Of a stretch of DNA of 64,000 nt, positions 23,001 through 34,107 are shown piece by piece. The stretch is from the NCBI GenBank assembly GCA_029641185.1, contig JAPWGK010000002.1:310001-374000 (forward strand). Direction: 5' to 3'. Positions within the stretch are counted from its first letter, which is position 1. Every line of letters begins with the position of its first letter. This stretch comes from Pseudofabraea citricarpa (Eukaryota; Ascomycota; Leotiomycetes; Helotiales; Dermateaceae). Position numbers and translations under genes: made by a program. The notes under the pieces are model-generated. The model did not search any database. It saw nothing but the letters and a program-made list of their open reading frames with translations, and was not told the origin of the DNA.

Positions 23001-23828
23001 TCGTGGTGCCCAGTACTTGTAAATATCGTTGTCCCCGGCTGCCTGCTTCTTGTAGAATATAGTTACATAACTCTCGATATCTGGGTGATTCAGTAGTATC
23101 AAGAGTTGTTGTAGCTCCGCTGGTATCGCTGTCTTTGGCATTCTCTGGTCGGCCACCATGATATTGTATTTCGGCTGGCTCTTGTAGTCGATAGAGAACA
23201 GACCAGCAGCACTGGCGTCTGATTGGCTGAGTCCAAACTCAAAAATCTTTTGAGCGTTGGCCTTGCTGACCTTTCCCTTGAGATCAAGGTGTTCCTTAAT
23301 CTTGTCGGCTGTAAATTGCTCGAAACCACCGGTGTTCAAGAAATTGGTAATGGTGAAAGGTCTGTTGTCCTTGACCACGTTTGAAGGTTTAACTTCAACA
23401 CGCCAGTTATCTTTCGAGAGCACCAGCTCAGGACATTGACTGTTGAGATTGAAGCGGAATCTAAGTCCCTCAATCAAGATTGTCTCTGCTTTTCCAACGG
23501 ACACAGCAATGATAACATGCTTTAGAGTATTCATCATTGATCTGACAAGACCAGCAGGATGATCTTTTCCACGCGCCGGAGATTCGATATCGGTAGTCCA
23601 CAAGGAGAGTTCGGTCCTGGCTTGTTGCATACGCACTTGTTTCTCGTCCTTTTTGTTCGATTTTCCTTTGAATTTCTTTGGAGCCTGGTTGCCCGTATCT
23701 TTGGTCTTGCGTCCTCGCTTTGGAGCTGGCTTTACCATGTTGGGATTGGTATTGCCTGTTCCGTTGCCTTGGCCAGTCGGTCCTTTACCTTTATTTGGCT
23801 TAAAGCCAGATCCAGACCCGGAAGACAT
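20007..23828 (-). CDS. UPF1-like superfamily 1 (DNA2/NAM7-type) helicase, 1273 residues
   Basis: A long intact intronless frame. The first 65 residues are a Gly/Lys-rich basic tail. Helicase motifs lie in the C-terminal half: Walker A GPPGTGKTRLDAQ (about residue 639), FIDECAFATEPD (motif II, about 815), SSDHKQLKPS (motif III, about 843), VNYRMHRE (motif IV region, about 888), SIDSIQGREKDLIILEL (motif V, about 1051) and FNRINVAVTRGK (motif VI, about 1086). This order is that of UPF1/SEN1/DNA2-type helicases, which unwind RNA or DNA 5' to 3'. The N-terminal 600 residues were not recognised, and the CH domain of true UPF1 was not seen. The C-terminus is acidic. An intact frame set among RIP-like debris and repeats suggests a lineage-specific or mobile-associated helicase rather than a housekeeping one. 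Confidence 0.88.
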   Translation of the reverse strand: MSSGSGSGFKPNKGKGPTGQGNGTGNTNPNMVKPAPKRGRKTKDTGNQAPKKFKGKSNKKDEKQVRMQQARTELSLWTTDIESPARGKDHPAGLVRSMMNTLKHVIIAVSVGKAETILIEGLRFRFNLNSQCPELVLSKDNWRVEVKPSNVVKDNRPFTITNFLNTGGFEQFTADKIKEHLDLKGKVSKANAQKIFEFGLSQSDASAAGLFSIDYKSQPKYNIMVADQRMPKTAIPAELQQLLILLNHPDIESYVTIFYKKQAAGDNDIYKYWAPRMRAAIEQGPMVFYTTLLEYYQDRSKSPWTNWYEFPHTRLNFQPWMKLPRNPRTPTVVKYASHHAKRTFSDIFEWRDIMSIIVIREATHEAAVISEYFRGGIKHDALVMGNSEKKGRVRLGFVIKKKAGHAIPQLSYGTDVKMNLIVKNTAQPLNQEHLATDYHLATEYRNSRGGQWVDEPTGTPSGPSGSDTDDFRQLLDLASYSMRQRNQSSADPDAMETERKIQMQGRVVDHDSEMTFVLQVHLPDEIRSRLQVGTEHEFEIVQVPLSGLSERRQLESINAIARADAKKPYVKYLHDFLLGHGSPVFAEGSKGAFGEMEELMSDDEKKVAADLVQQSLLNNEQLRAFKGIVESREFCTQILGPPGTGKTRLDAQIAVSMAIMGWGVAASGPSNKAAEGIMESIMKVRQQAIQMDPRAAQWTKIMYLPTWSHTKAELCGQQPDEDEGIHMFGEYTMAKYIVAHFKHVAANGKGPERKDAKKWLDVRDSMNGQHRVEKDVKDNYIFEAQVACPLVLKSQEIKMFVGTSNSCAMLWEWGARVNALFIDECAFATEPDSAVPLALFPQFIILSSDHKQLKPSSRNRGNNEYAKQAGLSLYERVLGQQNVRLFQLQVNYRMHREIARLPGLLSYGCLVSAPNTELSNATMRKVEEWWNNSNFVADRFVRREPYFKNRLVRTQIRRLFFNVVGSWSTTPENSDSLVNFGNAAFVMELVQQLLTHFDNASTMNTYVEGEDYLDVDNIGILSPYKAQVYEIQRGLTIWLNSCGIHKVPLVMSIDSIQGREKDLIILELTPADKFFGSRIGFMREFNRINVAVTRGKCVLWIVGNIDAWLDEMILLAEKLKATQYCLFLVDLLEKGDVIDIGNPQGLDYGRLPDNAQEMQQTTGWSRVMARAKKIRRPKGWDELADKYRKSPELRRKLMDKFLKELEDLEYKEQEILDAHARGEQVDLDIFHSIRKTNDKEDEQGDADELMEEALNQEEAEQDEDQDSDGGFLM

Positions 23829-23877
23829 GGTGATAAATATAAGATCTATTTGATCTTATACAATAAAATTGAGATAG

Positions 23878-24145
23878 CGGGTTATTCACCCGACTATTTT
23901 GTATTCCGAAGAACACAAGAGCAAGACCAATTAAGGACTCGCTAAAGTTGAGATAGGGGGTTATTCGCCCGCCTAATTCGTAGTCTCTTGCGAGAGCCAC
24001 GAGAAGATAGATAGAGGGTTCTACACCCGTTTAATTCGTAGTCTCTTGCGAGAGCTACGGGAAGATAGATAGAGGGTTCTACACCCGTCTAATTGTATTC
24101 CGAAGAATACTGTACTCAAAGAGTACGTACGACGACCGAAGTCGA
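23878..24145 (+). repeat. Array of double-hairpin repeats next to the helicase start
   Basis: Four copies start near 23878, 23958, 24016 and 24074. Each has a first hairpin (CGGGTTATTCACCCG; GGGTTATTCGCCC; GGGTTCTACACCC twice), a spacer resembling GTCTAATT, and a second hairpin (imperfect around TATTCCGAAGAACA; CGTAGTCTCTTGCGAGAGC plus TACG at 24037-24059; GTATTCCGAAGAATAC at 24095-24110). Two further small hairpins follow: GTACTCAAAGAGTAC (24112-24126) and CGACCGAAGTCG. Stem sequences differ between copies while pairing is mostly kept. The array begins about 50 bp upstream of the helicase ATG, so it could lie in the helicase promoter or 5' leader. Confidence 0.8.
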
Positions 24146-24240
24146 AGCTGCAGGAGAGTGAGGCCCTGACCAGGGGCAGAAGCCAAGGTCAAAAGTATCA
24201 CTAAGAGTCTGGTGTGTACACGTTAGCATGTACTTGATAG

Positions 24241-24757
24241 TCAAACGTGAAAAGTCATCTCGGGAGCCTCTCCAGCTCTTGCAGCTCTGTAGTTGCCGCC
24301 AACACTTGTGGCCTGGGGGTAATCCGTCGTCAACCTTTGCTCTTGGTACGCGAGTCCGTTCGCGGTAACCTCTCGAGACTTCTCGTTCATGTCTGCGGTG
24401 CTCGCCCTACTTAGGTCGTTGCAATCCTAGCGGCTGTAGCAATTGCTTTGTGAATACTCCCATTGTTGCGATCGGTGCTCGCGTACTGCTGAGGATGCCC
24501 CGGGTGGACCGTGGACCTCGAGGTGCTGTATCTGCGGCACGCGCTCTGCTTCAACGGCCTGACGCGAATTATCGCCTGGGATATAACAGTGTAGTTAGTA
24601 TTACATAAAGGAATAAACACTTACAAACCAGACGAATGAATCTGCGGGCAGATTCGGTGATGGTGTACTCGTTGGTGAAAAGGAAGAAGAAAGGAGTTGG
24701 TTGCGCCCACCACGATCTAGGAACAACTCTGTGGGTCATGTGATTTAGACTGCCCAT
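24241..24757 (-). CDS. Hypothetical small protein, function unknown
   Basis: The start ATG at 24757 opens MGSLNHMTHRVVPRSWW. A textbook 49-nt intron (24576-24624; GTAAGTG, branch-like ACTAAC, CCCAG) joins two frames, and the frame then runs to a stop at 24241-24243, ending in EAPEMTFHV. One in-frame TAG (24427-24429) interrupts it. It can be removed by a 60-nt in-frame intron (24427-24486, GTACGC...CTAG), giving about 135 residues; otherwise the gene is broken there. No family, signal peptide or membrane segment was recognised. It lies between the hairpin array and the CmcJ-like remnant on the same strand as both the remnant and the helicase. Confidence 0.45.
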
Positions 24758-25053
24758 TGCTTGCGCCCTCGCGCGATACAATTATCTATAAGTGTCTATC
24801 CTTAGTCAGGTGCTATATATTGTTCTTCTGGAGTCCCAACTTCTTGATATATTCCAGACAGGCTTGTAATATATTAACCCTTAAGTATATAACCGCGCCT
24901 AATATACCCGGGGCTATACTATACAACTAACATGCACAAGCTATTATACTATATATTTATCAGGTCCATATAACTTTTTTGATTATAAATTTGGTTCAGT
25001 ATATAACCTCGCTTGTTTGTTTTCAAGGGGCTCGCTAATATTATAACGGCGCT
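24758..25053. other. Spacer, partly A+T-rich
   Basis: No gene recognised; several TATA-rich runs suggest old repeat debris. Confidence 0.4.
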
Positions 25054-25106
25054 TATGCCCTCGCTGGCTCTACAGAGCTCATCGATAACCTGATTCCCTA
25101 TAAGTC
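25054..25106 (+). pseudogene. 53-bp fragment of a deuterolysin gene
   Basis: From TATGCCCTCGCTGGCTCTAC to CCCTATAAGTC, this matches the reverse complement of 52055-52107 (propeptide part of the M35 gene) with only three differences by eye. Two of them are G-to-A in the sense strand. Translated, it gives YALAGSTELIDNLIPYKS against YALAGSTELVDNLVPYKS. Similarity stops abruptly at 25106. Confidence 0.8.
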
Positions 25107-25714
25107 TAGCTTCACAGCTTTGTCTCGGGGGACTGTGAGACTCTGGGTTGAAGAAAGCGCAGTGGAATGACCCTGCAGGCTCTGGTCAGCTAACAAGAAT
25201 CTTCCATTTTCTAAATCGCTCTAGGGCTTATTTTAGTACTTACGAGGTCTTAAACCAGTCGAATCGGTGTTTCGAAATACTATAAGATTATTTGGCTGTT
25301 GACCTGGAATGTAGTACCATCGATGCTGCTTGTTCGGATGAAGCAACTGACTCTCACCAACCCGATCGACATGTATTCGGTCTGAAAGTACTACATCATT
25401 CTCAATATCTATGCTTTTGTAGTCGCATACCGCCAATGGCCAGTCGTCGTTCGGCCCAGTGAGTGGCCTCCATACACTTTGATTCTTGTCAGAGCTGGGA
25501 ATTTATCGAAGGATAATTAATTAACCACATACTTGATCATGTCGTAGTCCCTGCCCTCAAAAAACTTCTCCTGGCCGGGAAATGCGTCTCGGAGAGCTAG
25601 CTTTGAGCCCTGAACAAAATAGTCACTATGCGCCAGAGAAGCAGGCTGTTCATGCGAGACTATAGCTTTTATGGCTGATGGGAATCGCTCATCGCGTTTT
25701 CTAACGAGCACTTG
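25107..25714 (-). pseudogene. CmcJ/NvfI (AsaB-like) family oxidase, truncated at 5' end and chimeric at 3' end
   Basis: Exon-like segments are 25533-25714, 25244-25476 and about 25107-25181, joined by GT-AG introns (donors GTATGT and GTAAGT). They give the family's core: VRKRDERFPSA, then QPASLAHSDY, then DYDMINVWRPLTGPNDDWPL, AVCDYKSID, DRIHVDRVGES, HRWYYIPGQQPNNLIVF and SFHCAFFNPESHSPPRQSCEAR. Members are oxygenase- or desaturase-like enzymes of fungal and bacterial secondary metabolism. The N-terminal third was not found upstream of 25714. The last residues of the family's C-terminus are replaced by antisense deuterolysin sequence starting at 25106, so the frame reads on about 50 codons without its native stop. 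I judge it non-functional. An hAT-like element inserted about 160 bp upstream of its first surviving exon. Confidence 0.72.
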
Positions 25715-25871
25715 CTATAGAGTCAGATTCTGCTGTGCTGGCGCTGACTACTCTATCATCTCTTGCCATCCTCTAAGCAAGGATTGAATGGAACATTTCG
25801 AGGTAGGGCACGAGGCTGAAGTAGGTTTTAGTTGGCACAATTATTATGTGATTATCATGTTACTGTTCCCC

Positions 25872-28800
25872 TAGAGTGAGGAATAGAACTCCGCGGGCTG
25901 GGTTTTGATTTTATAACCCAGCTACGGGTTAGGTTATAATTTTATAACCTAGCTACAGGTTAGGTTATAATTTAGTAGGTTAACCTATATAACCTATTAG
26001 AAACCGTATATCAGGTAATAAAAATAATTATATCACGTGAAAAAAAAATAAGGATATATTATCTTAAGGTATTATCTTATAATAATTAGAATAATAATTA
26101 AAAAGAAAGAGAAATTATATATTAATAAGTCTATAAATTAGTATACGTATAAAAGATTATATTTGATTATAAAGATTATTTTAAAATTCCTTAGAAAACC
26201 TTATTTTAAACGACTAAAGATAAGTATATAAAAACCTTATTTCGAAAACGAAAAACTAATTTAATACTAAAATTAAATTAGCGGTTATTATAATTATTAC
26301 TATTAAATAAAAGGCTTAATTAATATTAGTATAATCTCTAGGAATAATACTTTTATAACCTTTTATATAATCTTAAAGGCTTCGAATAAGTTTAAAGTCT
26401 TTTTACTAGATAATAATACGTTTTCTATAAATATAATATAAATTTGCTACTAATTAGTTAGTATTAAAAAGTTAATAAGATATAAAAGATTTTACTTAAG
26501 AATTTAATAATAAAAGTAGTTTCTATTACCTCTTAAATTATAAAAAAGCCTCTCTAGTTTATTATAATAGTTTATTATTAGTAATATTATATACGATTTC
26601 TTAAACTAGGCGAGTAAAAGAAGTTTAAGGAATAAAATAATTTATATTTATTTAAAATCTATAGATTTCTTTAAGAGTAATTACTAAAAAATATTAGAAT
26701 TAGTATATAATAATAATTATAATAATAACTTATAATTATTTCGTGTCTTTTAATTATTCGTAGGTTTTATACTTATAATAAACCGAGACTTTGTATTTAT
26801 ATAATCTTTTAATTAACTTTTACTAAACTTACGTTTAGGTATTTTTAATCTCTAATTCTTTTATAATTACTTCTTTCGATTATTATTATTAGCCTTACTA
26901 TTATTATCGTCTTTATTATTATTACTATTATTATAATTTATATTACTCTTAGAATTACCTAATAGAAAATACTAAATACTTATAAGATTAAGAATAAACT
27001 TATTATTATATTTATTAGATTATATAATATAATTGCTAATAATAGTCTTATTATTAGTAGTTTTTTATAATATCTTTCGTAGTACTTTTTATAGTATCTT
27101 TCGTAATACTTTTATTATTAATTTTCGTTTATATATAATTATAGCCTTTTTATATAATATTATTTTAAGTAATAATCTTATATCTTATTATTATAAATAT
27201 TATTATATAAAAAGAATAAATATATATAAGTTAAGTATAAGAGTATAATAATATAATATTAGTTATATTATTAGTTATATTATATTATATTATTATATTA
27301 TATTATATAAAAGATTTAATAATTATACGCGTGTTAAAATTATTAAAATTTATTATTTCTTATAATAATTACTTTTTTTATAGAAATTACTTTTTCTATA
27401 ATACGTATAAATATTTTAATTATTATAATAATAATAACTTTTTTCTATTAATATAACTACTTCTTTCCCTTATTATATTACTTATATTATAATAATAAGT
27501 ATAATAATATATATATTTCTTCTTTTATTTTATAAACTATTAATTTAATCTAATATAACTAGAAAAAGAAAACGTAATATAAAAAAATCCTAAAATTAGA
27601 ATATATAATAAGTTTAAAAGTATTATAATATTATAATATCTAATAAGCTTATAATTAATAATACTAAGCGTTTTAATAATATATATCTTTTTTGTACTAA
27701 GAAGAAGATTTTAGAGAGTAATATATATATTTTAGCTATTATTAATTAAGAAAAGTAGTCGATTCTTAATAATTAGATAAATCTTATAAAAGCTTAAAGA
27801 TAATTCTTATTATAATAATATTTATAATAATTAGTTAACCTATTTATAAAATATAATAAAAGAAAAATATACTTATTATTATTATTAACCTTAGAATTAT
27901 TTTAATATATTCTCTAATATATATTTTCGTAAGAGATAATCTTATATAAGTTACTTAGGATATACGTAATTAAGATATAAACGAGAAAAAAACGTTTAAG
28001 GATTAATATACTTAAGAAGATAAAAAAGCTAATAATAAAATATATATTAGAAAAAGTTTAAGTTAAGAGTAAAAAGATAATATAATAAAAGAAATTATAA
28101 AAATAAAATTATTAGTACGTTTATTAATCTACTTTTTAGATATTAACTTATAATTTATTATAAGTTACTCGAATATATAAGATAATATTTTAGTAAGTTT
28201 TATAGCTTATATCTTTTAATAAAGTTATAATAATTATCCGAGTACTTTATAATTATAACTAAGGTTTCTAATAAAATTAAATTAAATAACTACTAATAAT
28301 ATATTCCTAAACTATTAATAGTAAAAAGTTTATAATAAAATATTATTTATTAGCTAAAGTTTAGCTTCTAGGATCCGATAAGGTTTTTAGATATTATACT
28401 TATATTATACGTAGAAAATATAAGATATAAGTAATACTTATACCTTATAATAATTATTATAATAATAATTCTACTTAGCCTAATTAAGTTTAATAATATT
28501 ACGCCTAAGAAGCTTTTTATTACTTAGTAAAAAGTAATTATCCGAGCTCTTATAATTATTAATCCTAATTTATTTTCTATAATATTTAGTAGTAATAAGT
28601 TATAGATTATAATACTTAGTTTAGCTAAGTAATAAGAGGATAACTAAAATCTAAATAATTATAGTTTTTATCCCCTAGGTATTAATTCTTTTATTATTAA
28701 ACATATTAAATATACGATCGATTTAATATATTATAATTAAAATAATACTTTTAATCGAAATAATCTTCTTACTTTTACTAAGATAAAATAATATAATACT

Positions 28801-31800
28801 AAGTTTATAAGAAAGTTAAGAGTTTAAGAAGTTTTTTTAGCTTAATATAAATATATCTTCTAGCTATTAAGTTCTAATAAATAAAAGAATAAAATAAAAA
28901 ATAACTTTTTATTAATCTTATAATTTTATATTTCTAATTATTATTATTATTATTATTATAATAAGTATCCCTTTAGGAAATACTAAAATACGTTAATAGA
29001 AAGTATAAGATATAAGCTATTACTTTTTATTTTTATTTTAATAATAATATTAATATTTATATATAAAATAAACTTAGGTATAAATTAATATCCTTTAACC
29101 TTACTTCTAGAGAGTTATTACTTTTATATAAAGATAATATTTAACTTTATTAATTATAATAAGAGTTAAAACTTTAATAAAAAGGAAGGTTTTAAGACTT
29201 ATAAATTTAGCTCTAGTTTTATATAAGAATTTAGTAACTCTAATAAAGTTTAATTTATTATAATCGCTTAATATAAATATTTATTATATATTAACTTTAT
29301 AAATACGAGTTTAAGTAAAATAAAAGAGATTAATATAACTTTAAACTAATTTAATATATAAAATCGATATATAATATTTATAAAACTAGTATATTTACTA
29401 GTATAAGATTAGGGTTTAATAGTAGCTTATTTTTAGATTTTTTAATAAACGAGGATTAGATATCTATAAGGAGTTCTAGTAAATAATCTATTATAAGTAT
29501 TTTAAAGATTATTCTTAATATAATTATTAGAGATTTATTAGATTCCTAAGGAAATACTAAAAGAACTTTTATATAATTATATATTATTATTATAGAAATT
29601 ATTATAAGTTCGAGTATTCTAAGTATAACTTATTATAAATTTAGGTTTAGTTTTAATTTTATTTTACTTAAAATAATACCTTAGATAAATATAATAATTA
29701 AGTATTCTTATTAAGTTATACTTTATATTTTTATAATTATTAAATCTTTTTAGACCTAGTAATCTAAAGGCTTTAACTTTATAATATTTCCTTACCGATT
29801 TATTTATTAATATACTATTAATTTATCTTTTATAATATAATATTTATAAGATCTTCCTAGAGATTAATAAAAGAGTTATTAGCTAGTAATACTCTAGAAA
29901 GTAAGACTTTATCCTCTTTTAATAGTTAATTACTTTTAATATTAGTTAATAAACTTTAGAAAAGTAATAAGAATAAAACGTTTTATCTTTAGATAAAATA
30001 AACGTTTATAATCTTTAAATCTTAATAGAAAGATACTAAATAGGTATAAGATTATATAGATAATTATTAAGTTTCTTAGAGTATAATAATAAAGAAATCT
30101 AATACTTAGGATTCTTTTTAATAAGCGATAAAGATTTCTAATAAATTACTTATTATTATATATAAGACGTATTCCTAAGTCTTATAATATTTATAAGTTA
30201 AAGGTAATAATATATCTTTAATAATATCTTATCTTTATATATAATAATATTAGAAGTCTATTAAGTTCTAGTAACCTAAAGCTAAGACTAAGTAATTAAG
30301 TTTATATAAAACGATTATTAATTCTATAAGTAAATAATTATTATAATTATTATTATAATTCTAACTATTAAAAAGACTTAAGTTAAAGATCGTATTTCCT
30401 TTAATAATATAATATTTAGAGATTATTTACTTTAAATAATATTAACTCTTCGATTATTATTTTATTATATTAAAAATAAGTTATTTAGATTTTTAGTAAT
30501 TTTATTAAACTCTTTTTATTATTTATTATCTAGTAAAATATTATAAGAATAACTTTATAATAAAGTAATATTTATTTAAGGGGATATACTTAATAAACTA
30601 GTTCCTAACTTTAAGGTTATTATTATTATTAATTATTAGTCTAATATTAATTATATATTATTTCTAGGAGTAACCGCTTATTATATTAACTTAAATTAGT
30701 AATATTAAAAGTCTTTAATTAGGTTTAAGTATCTTAAAAGTATTTATTTTAGGTATAAACTTATTATTATTCTTAATAAAATTCTTTATTAGTATAATAT
30801 TTATAATTATATTTATATAATTATAATAAATAACGCTAGTAATAACTTTATAATAATAAAAGAATTAAATAATATATTAGATCTTATTTATTCTAAGAAT
30901 AAAAGAGAGGTTTTTTCTTAGAGACTTATTAGGATTTCTTATCTTATATATACTTTCTAACTTTTATTAAAAGTATTACTTAGTAATATTAAGATCGAGC
31001 TTATTAATAAAAAGTTAATATAAAACTAAAAGGCTATAAACGAAAAAGATCTATAAAGTCGAGTAAAAGCTTATAACTTTAATCTTATTAATATCTTATA
31101 GATATTAGCTAAGATTCGTTTATAATCTTACTAATAATAATTTTTATAATAATTATATTTAGGTATAAAAGTTTTACGTTTATATAAATACTAGTAGATA
31201 ATAAATTTCTAAGTTTCTTAACTATTAATTAAAATATCTTCCTTCTAGAAAATATTAAACCGGCTAAGTAAAACTCTTATAAGATATTTAAATATAATAG
31301 AATTCTACGTATATTATATTTATTCGATTTTGAAGATTATATTCTATTATTAATAAATATATAGCTAATAAAGATAAGTTAATATTTTAGCTTTTAAAAG
31401 ATAAATAATATCTAATTAAATATCTTATTAATCTTATAAAACCTTTTAACTTTTTTACTAATACGATTAAAATAATAAAAATACTTATAATTAGGTAAAT
31501 ATATAAGGTTTATAATTATATTTTTAGATATTTAGAATAAGCTAAAGAAAAACTTTCTATAAAAAAAAGAAAATAAAATTAAGCTTAGTATTAACCTTTA
31601 GTTCTTATTACTTAGTAAGTATTAGTAAAACTCTATTAATATTATAATTAAACTTATTCTAATATTAGTATTTTTTACGCTTTTAGTATAATATTAATAT
31701 TAAATTAAAAACTACGTATATTTATAGAAAACTTATTATTCTCTAAAGTAATATTTAATTATAAATATAAATATTAAACGCTTTTAGAATAAAAATATAA

Positions 31801-33159
31801 TAATAAGTATACTATTAGATTACTTATTTATACTTAAAAGCTCTAGAAATATAAGAATCTTAATAATCTTTCTTTTATATTAGATTCTAAGTCTTAGGCT
31901 TCTCGCTTATAAAAAAACGATATTAAAGATAAGTTATATATATATTTTAATAAAAGTAAGTCGTTTAATATTATATTATAATAATATTTATAATAATATT
32001 TAGCTTCTTAGGTATTATTAAGAAAGATATACTTGATTACTAGTAAGATATTAAAAGTTTTTTACTAAGGCTAATTATACTTATAAGAGATATTTTATAT
32101 ATACTTATAACTAATATTAGTTTAAAGCAAGTATTTAATAAAACTAGAGATATATATTATTATTATTAGTCTCGACTATTACCTTTAATTATTCGGGCTA
32201 TTATAATCTTAAATTATTATAATTAAACGCTTAATAATAATAAGATTCTTCTTAAAAATCTTAGAGAAATAATTAATATTAAGGGAATTAAGATTAATTA
32301 AGCGAAAGAGGAAAAAGAAAAGCGAATATCTAAATTATAAGAGGATTTTCGATATTAATATATTAGTAATATAAAAGAAGAGACTATTAATTATTAAGTA
32401 TATAATATTTATTAAGTATATTAGGAGAAATATCTACCCGAATAAAATTCTAATAGTCTTTTACTTAAGAAACTAAGTAATCGTATATATATATATTAGT
32501 AAAGAGAGGATAAAGTAATCTAATAAAATCCGAACTTTTATAATCTTAATTTAAATAATAATTCTAATATTTTATTATCTAATAGATAAGTATTTTTATC
32601 TTTACCTAGAGATATTAATATTAGTTTATTATCTTATCTAAGTAAAGGAATTATAAACGAAAAACTAGATTTATTAAATTTATAGCTAGGAAAGTAGAAA
32701 GAGAGTTATAAGTAGAAGGAAGGATTAAATAATAAAATATACGATTTAAAAAAAGGAAGGTTTCTTAGGATAAGTAATTTAATTGATTTTAAGATACTAG
32801 ATAATTTAAGGCAAAAAATAGATTAATTATTTAGTCGAAATAAATAATTTAGATTATAGTAATTTTTATAGTAATTCTAAAGGCAAATATTTAGTTTATT
32901 TTTATCAAAAAAATTATATAATAATTCCTTCTTATATTATTAATTATTTATATATTAGTATTATTATTTATACTAGGGTTTTTATATAGGATTTAAACGT
33001 AACTTAAATATAGTTTATATATAATAAACCTACGGTACCCGTAGGCTAGGTTATAATTTTATAACCTACCTACGGGTTAGGTTTTGATATTATAACCTAC
33101 CCGTAGAGTAACCCGCGGCTAGGTTACTACAGGTTAATAGGCTATTACCCCTTACTCTA
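25872..33159. mobile_element. RIP-degraded hAT-like DNA transposon (7.29 kb) with 8-bp target duplication
   Basis: An exact 8-bp direct repeat TGTTCCCC lies at 25864-25871 and 33160-33167. Immediately inside, the left end reads TAGAGTGAGGAATAG and the right end, in reverse complement, TAGAGTAAGGGGTAA. They differ mainly by G/A transitions, as RIP would produce. 8-bp duplications and YARNG-type termini are the hAT hallmark. Subterminal palindromes occur at both ends, including the identical 20-mer AGGTTATAATTTTATAACCT at 25931-25950 and 33048-33067. The interior is almost entirely A and T with no surviving ORF above 72 codons, so the transposase and any nested insertions are erased. The length exceeds a simple hAT element and suggests nested elements or cargo. 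Confidence 0.82.
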
Positions 33160-33167
33160 TGTTCCCC

Positions 33168-34107
33168 TATCTTGGCTTAAACTAGAGTCCCACGATTTAC
33201 AAGCTAACTTTATAAAGTTTGTGTTCCAAGTACTAGAATAGCTTCGTTCGCTAAAAGGTTTGTAAGATGATATAATGTAAAATCCGAAATATTTGTAGAA
33301 ATTCTAGTATTTAATAGAGTTTTGTGTTAGTTGTGTATTTTAATCGAATTGGATGTTCGTTTCTGAACTAATTTTGTAATTTCTTTCAAGCTTAAAAATA
33401 CATTCAACTGCCTACCTGAACAAAGGCAAAACATTTGATTGTTTAAAGTACGGAATTATAGGCTTGATTTTAATTGTAGCAAGGTATTTTAGTTTCAGCT
33501 TATGCTAGGCGCCCTACCACAAGCTACGAACACAGTGCTACTTATTAACTGGCTCCTTGTTTCCTGTCCGCCCTACATGTTGACCAGTCAATTAGCCGAG
33601 ACATTCATTAGTGACACAGAGTTTATTACTCTCCCTGCCCCCCTCATTTTTAGTTTTTTTCTGCTTCGGTGCAGGTTGGATTACAGGCATGGTGAGGCAT
33701 GTAGCCATGCAGCCATGTAGTTATGAGGCTTATTGCACCCCACTCATTTTGGTTCTGTTTTGCACCTGAGTTGTTCAGCAAGATGGAATGTGCAGTATAG
33801 GTTGTGAAGTATCGATTGGGTGGGTAGTTGCAGAAGACAATGTCCCTAGAATGGAGAGCTAGCCTAAAATCAGGACGTGGCTCTAGCCTGCCTTCCCTCG
33901 CTCTGCAGCTTCCCTCACTCTGCAATGGCAAAGACCAAGTATCTATAGGTATATATCTATATATACCAAGTTGGTAGTTGGATTGTAATCTGTAGTGCTT
34001 TACACTAATTTTCGGTCCATAGCATTCGAGATTAAACATCTTAATTGCCCTGATGAAGGATCTTAAGTCTCAAGCTAATCCCTACCTTCTCACATTTTCT
34101 CCACCCT
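33168..34107. other. Spacer between transposon relic and amidase
   Basis: Normal base composition returns after 33168. Short frames only; no gene recognised. Confidence 0.5.

Noticed and set aside
20007..23828. Helitron interpretation of the helicase
   Set aside because: Motifs are UPF1/DNA2-like rather than Pif1-like and no Rep/HUH motif was seen in the protein.
27033..27248. 72-codon frame inside the A+T block
   Set aside because: Composition is Ile/Tyr/Asn/Phe only, as expected from RIP-mutated DNA.
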